Source: Balneolales bacterium
GTDB taxonomy: Bacteria; Bacteroidota; Rhodothermia; Balneolales; Natronogracilivirgulaceae
Direction: 5' to 3'
NCBI GenBank assembly: GCA_007127695.1
Contig: SKYW01000196.1
Location: 1 to 9,084 of the forward strand
Length of the DNA: 9,084 bases
Within the stretch, counting starts at the first letter, position 1. Every line of letters starts with the position of its first letter. Below the pieces are notes generated by a model that worked only from the letters and a program-made list of their open reading frames with translations, ran no database searches and was not told the DNA's origin. A program made the position numbers and the translations under genes. This document shows positions 6,501-9,084 of the stretch, in pieces.

Positions 6501-6608
6501 CAGTTCGGCATTATGGTAGAGATCGCCGCCGGCCTGCTGGATGTGGAGTCAGGAATATTCCTTATTGGGGGCATTCACAAAGGAATAAAAGGAAATGACG
6601 TTTGCCAT

Positions 6609-6914
6609 TCACTGCTGTTTTCAAATCTGTAATGAAAAAATGTTGTGTTTGAAACAAGTCAATATAGCAAGCAACGAGAAGATGCAACAGCGGATTGCAT
6701 CCGATTTTACTGATTTTGAGAGGCTGGATTTTCCTATTATTGCAGGACGCGATCCCTGCCATGTGAAGGAGTCATGCAGCCTGGCGAGGGAGCCATTTAG
6801 GTTTTGTTATCAGGTGTGGATGCAGGTCCAGCCCGACTTGTTGCAGCATCCGGGACCGCATCCACCAGTAGAATACCAAAATCGGACAAATTGGAACCTC
6901 AAAACAGCAAGTGT
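6609..6914. other. 306-bp spacer between the phosphatase remnant and the serine hydrolase gene
   Basis: AT-richer than its neighbours at 6590-6740. It should hold the promoter of the serine hydrolase gene. The best candidate is TTTG (6715-6718) with TATTATTG (6735-6742, one mismatch to TAnnTTTG), but the 16-base spacing is short and the leader would be long, so support is weak. On the minus strand a TTG at 6622-6624 opens a short frame starting with a Lys-rich then hydrophobic stretch (KTAVNGKRHFLLFL), reminiscent of a signal peptide start, ending in TAA at 6562-6564. This may be the vestige of the phosphatase signal peptide. No other gene is supported here. Confidence 0.45.
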
Positions 6915-9011
6915 ATGAAAACTTCTCTCCGAGCCACGGGTATCATCCTTCTTGCGGGATCACTGCTTCTGATGGCAATTCCCGGCCTCAAACCTCTGCC
7001 TGACGCTTGCGGCAAAGCGGGAGCCAGCCTTCCGCTGCCGGCACCAGGCGATTTGCGGGATGGACGTGACTGGCAGGAGGGTGACCGCGGGACAGGTTTG
7101 CATGATGACTGGGCCGGTTATTTGGATCTTCAGATGACGTTGCTTGTGGCAAATCAGAACCTGCCCAATGCTGTCGCTGCGCTGGTTTCGGGCGATGAAA
7201 TCCACCTGCTGGCAGGTTACGGCAAGGCCAACATGGAATCGCAGGAGGAGGTGGATCCCGCATACCACCTGTTCCGTACCGGTTCCGTGGCCAAGATGTT
7301 CACCTGGACCGCCATCATGCAGCTTTATGAGAAGGGTCACCTGGATCTGGACGAGGATATCCGCAACCACCTGGAGCCGGAGTTGGATTTTCCGGTGCGT
7401 TTTGGCGAAGGGGATGCCGGCCCCATAACATTCAAGCACCTTTTGACGCATACGGCCGGATTCGAAGATATCCTGGAGGATCTTTTCACGTTTGAACCGC
7501 AGCCGCCGCTGGATGAGTACATCCGTCGACACCAGCCTGCGCGGGTTTTTCCGCCAGGGACAGTCATGGCGTACTCCAATTACGGCACGGCGCTGGCCGG
7601 TTATATCGTCGAGCGTATCACCGGAATGCCCTTTGAGCAGTATGTGGCCGACCACATTTTCAACCCGCTCGGAATGCAGCACAGTACCATGGAGCAGCCG
7701 CCGCCAGGAGCGCTAGCAGACCTGCTGGTGACCCCTTACCGCTGGGTCGATGATCGCTTCAAGTCCGGCCGGTTTGAGCATATGCCCGCACCGGCAGGCG
7801 GACTCAGTGCCACCGCCGCCGATATGGCGCGGTTTCTTCAGGCAAATCTGAGGGGCGGGACTCTGGACCGGGATCCGGCCTCATCACCCATCCTGCAGAA
7901 GGAAACCATGCAGCGCATGCACACCCCCTTGTTTACCCATCATCCCCTGCTCGGAGGCATGGCGTACGGATACATGGAATTCAAAGCTAACGGGTACCAG
8001 GTCATATTTCACGGCGGAAGCAGCTCGGTGTTTGATGCCGGATTCTACCTGATCCCGGAACTGGACCTGGGACTGTTCCTTGCGTACAGCGGAGGCACGT
8101 ATGCGGGACATGGGCATGTTTTCCGGGCGCTTTTGGATCGCTTTTTACCCGAGGAAGATGATGAAACGGATCCGCAAGTAATGGCAGACACGCTCACCCC
8201 TGTTCCCGGCGCTCCGGCTGTTGACGACCTGACCGGGGAGTATTTTCAGAGCCGGACGATCGATACCGGGTCGGACCGGCTGCTGAATCTGATCATGGGA
8301 ACCCTGTTTGTGACCCCGGTCGATGAGCAGCGGTTTTCCGTGGTCATACTCGGGGAGGAGATTGTCTATGAGGAATTGGTTCCAGGCATCTACCGGAACA
8401 CACGCAAGACGGGCATTTACCCGTTTGGACCGCTGCGTTACCTCGTGGCTGGCCGGGCCCCGGACGGCAGCATGATGCTGATGACGGACGGACCGATGAC
8501 CTATATCCGGGCGCCGTGGTACGGCGGATCGGTCATGGCTCTTGCCATTTTTGGCCCGATACTGCTGCTTGCGGCCGGAAGCCTTGTCTTTCTGCTAGCC
8601 GCGTTTGTCGTCCGGATAGTCCGTGGGTGGACAGGGGCATCCGTCTTCGAGACCGACACCGGACCGGCTGCATTAGATAACATGTCACGTCCATCTGCCG
8701 GATACGTCTGGCTGTCAGCCCATGCCCTGGTGCTTCTGATAATGGTATTTCTGGTAGTTATTTACGGACAGCCCCACCCGGTGCACCTGCTGCCCGAATC
8801 GTCATTTACCCCCCGAAACTGGATGGATGTCCTGCTGGATTTACTGCCCTTCGCCGTTGCCCTGCTCGGTCTTGCCGTGAGCTGGGCTGCCGTAGGCTCC
8901 TGGATGCGCCGCGCCCGGGGCATCTTCTTCCGCATCCACCATACCGTATATGCCGCCTGGTCCCTGGCACTCATCTGGTTTTTCTACTACTGGGGCATGC
9001 TGGGATTCTGA
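6915..9011 (+). CDS. Serine hydrolase (beta-lactamase/peptidase S12 type, PF00144) with four C-terminal membrane helices
   Basis: A 698-residue protein with three parts. Residues 1-24 are a signal peptide or anchor (basic start, then a hydrophobic stretch). Residues about 70-410 form a class C beta-lactamase-like serine hydrolase: TGSVAK with nucleophile S124 and general base K127, LLTHTAGF (176-183), the YSN motif (Y220-N222), PAGGLSATAADMARF (293-307) and the HGG triad (H366-G368), which replaces the KTG of true beta-lactamases and is usual in S12 esterases and D-amino-acid peptidases. Residues about 430-535 look like a small beta-rich domain of the kind often found after such hydrolases. 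Four hydrophobic helices follow (about 540-568, 598-618, 638-662, 672-694). The catalytic domain should face the periplasm. Likely activities are D-Ala carboxypeptidase, D-aminopeptidase or esterase; clinical beta-lactam resistance is not implied. ATG 6915 is chosen because it starts directly on the signal peptide; the extension back to 6804 lacks one. The gene stands alone on its strand. Confidence 0.9.
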   Translation: MKTSLRATGIILLAGSLLLMAIPGLKPLPDACGKAGASLPLPAPGDLRDGRDWQEGDRGTGLHDDWAGYLDLQMTLLVANQNLPNAVAALVSGDEIHLLAGYGKANMESQEEVDPAYHLFRTGSVAKMFTWTAIMQLYEKGHLDLDEDIRNHLEPELDFPVRFGEGDAGPITFKHLLTHTAGFEDILEDLFTFEPQPPLDEYIRRHQPARVFPPGTVMAYSNYGTALAGYIVERITGMPFEQYVADHIFNPLGMQHSTMEQPPPGALADLLVTPYRWVDDRFKSGRFEHMPAPAGGLSATAADMARFLQANLRGGTLDRDPASSPILQKETMQRMHTPLFTHHPLLGGMAYGYMEFKANGYQVIFHGGSSSVFDAGFYLIPELDLGLFLAYSGGTYAGHGHVFRALLDRFLPEEDDETDPQVMADTLTPVPGAPAVDDLTGEYFQSRTIDTGSDRLLNLIMGTLFVTPVDEQRFSVVILGEEIVYEELVPGIYRNTRKTGIYPFGPLRYLVAGRAPDGSMMLMTDGPMTYIRAPWYGGSVMALAIFGPILLLAAGSLVFLLAAFVVRIVRGWTGASVFETDTGPAALDNMSRPSAGYVWLSAHALVLLIMVFLVVIYGQPHPVHLLPESSFTPRNWMDVLLDLLPFAVALLGLAVSWAAVGSWMRRARGIFFRIHHTVYAAWSLALIWFFYYWGMLGF

Positions 9012-9032
9012 GGTCGGGATGGGCTATGAGGC

Positions 9033-9084
9033 AGCATGTCCGGTCTGAGTGGTAAGACATGCTCAAGGGTAAGACATGCTCAAG
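9033..9084. repeat. Perfect 17-bp tandem duplication with inverted repeat, cut by the window end
   Basis: GGTAAGACATGCTCAAG occurs at 9051-9067 and again at 9068-9084, directly adjoining and without mismatch; further copies may follow beyond the window. Upstream, AGCATGTC (9033-9040) is the exact reverse complement of GACATGCT (9056-9063 and again 9073-9080), so an 8-bp hairpin can form with either copy (15- or 32-base loop). It begins 22 bases after the serine hydrolase stop codon. No T run follows inside the window, so a terminator role is unproven. Confidence 0.75.

Larger units (their letters stand above)
5594..6608 (-). pseudogene. Decayed T9SS-secreted purple-acid-phosphatase-like metallophosphatase
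   Basis: Read on the minus strand, this is a secreted calcineurin-like phosphoesterase broken at two places. First, MANVISFYSFVNAPNKEYS (6606 down to 6552) ends in TGA (6549-6551); the same frame then resumes with LHIQQAGGDLYHNAEL directly into the catalytic domain. Between the TGA and the ATG at 6498-6500 there is no ATG, GTG or TTG. Second, the catalytic frame runs to WYLEKV near 5829, but the sorting tail (PTTISFFLPE onward from 5827) is in the +1 frame. The usual C-terminal part of the enzyme and the 'YPNPFNP' linker that normally precede such a tail are missing, so the second lesion looks like a deletion with a frame change. The usual N-terminal Fn3-like domain and signal peptide cannot be found either; only weak remnants precede the TGA. 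A sequencing or assembly error could explain one lesion but less easily both plus the missing parts. Confidence 0.72.

Noticed and set aside
6562..6762. 66-residue minus-strand frame before the phosphatase
   Set aside because: No family resemblance as a whole; only its last part looks like a possible vestigial signal peptide, which is discussed under the spacer.
6960..7682. 240-residue minus-strand frame opposite the serine hydrolase
   Set aside because: Lies wholly opposite the catalytic motifs of a well-supported gene; a shadow frame.

Overview
The window looks like a chromosomal segment from a member of the Bacteroidota/Balneolota (FCB) group. Three signals support this: the C-terminal end of a SusD/RagB-like outer-membrane lipoprotein at the left edge, a type IX secretion (T9SS) type A sorting tail at 5594-5830, and a TTTG-N18-TAACTTTG promoter of the Bacteroidetes primary-sigma type at 398-427. 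The base composition is moderately GC-rich, and most genes lack a clear Shine-Dalgarno sequence, which also fits that group. A halophilic or alkaliphilic Balneolia-type host is possible, but this is inference only.

Left part (1-1141, + strand): the 3' end of a susD-like gene is closed by a very strong intrinsic terminator (292-340). It is followed by an independently promoted gene for a probable lipoprotein N-acetylmuramoyl-L-alanine amidase (440-1141) with a very short 5' leader. Middle-left (1293-3209, - strand): a 638-residue two-helix membrane protein that I do not recognise, apparently starting at TTG. It is divergent from a one-domain voltage-gated cation channel of the BacNav type (3702-4628, +). 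The 492-bp divergent spacer carries a degenerate 18-bp tandem repeat and two 10-bp palindromes. The channel is convergent with a MarC-family membrane protein (4629-5330, -), and the two stop codons abut with no spacer.

Right part: a purple-acid-phosphatase-like metallophosphatase with a T9SS tail (5594-6608, -) appears to be a decayed gene. An in-frame stop separates the first metal-ligand region from any start codon, and the catalytic domain and sorting tail lie in different frames. A 698-residue serine hydrolase of the beta-lactamase/peptidase S12 type with four C-terminal membrane helices (6915-9011, +) fills the rest. The window ends in a perfect 17-bp tandem duplication that also forms an inverted repeat.

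Most genes act in the envelope (glycan uptake, peptidoglycan turnover, ion flux, membrane proteins, an extracytoplasmic hydrolase). They are mostly single-gene units in alternating orientation rather than one operon. I see no CRISPR array, tRNA, rRNA, transposase or phage gene, and no convincing new multi-gene system. The most interesting items are the acidic selectivity filter of the channel, the unrecognised 638-residue protein, the serine hydrolase with a four-helix tail, and the decaying secreted phosphatase.
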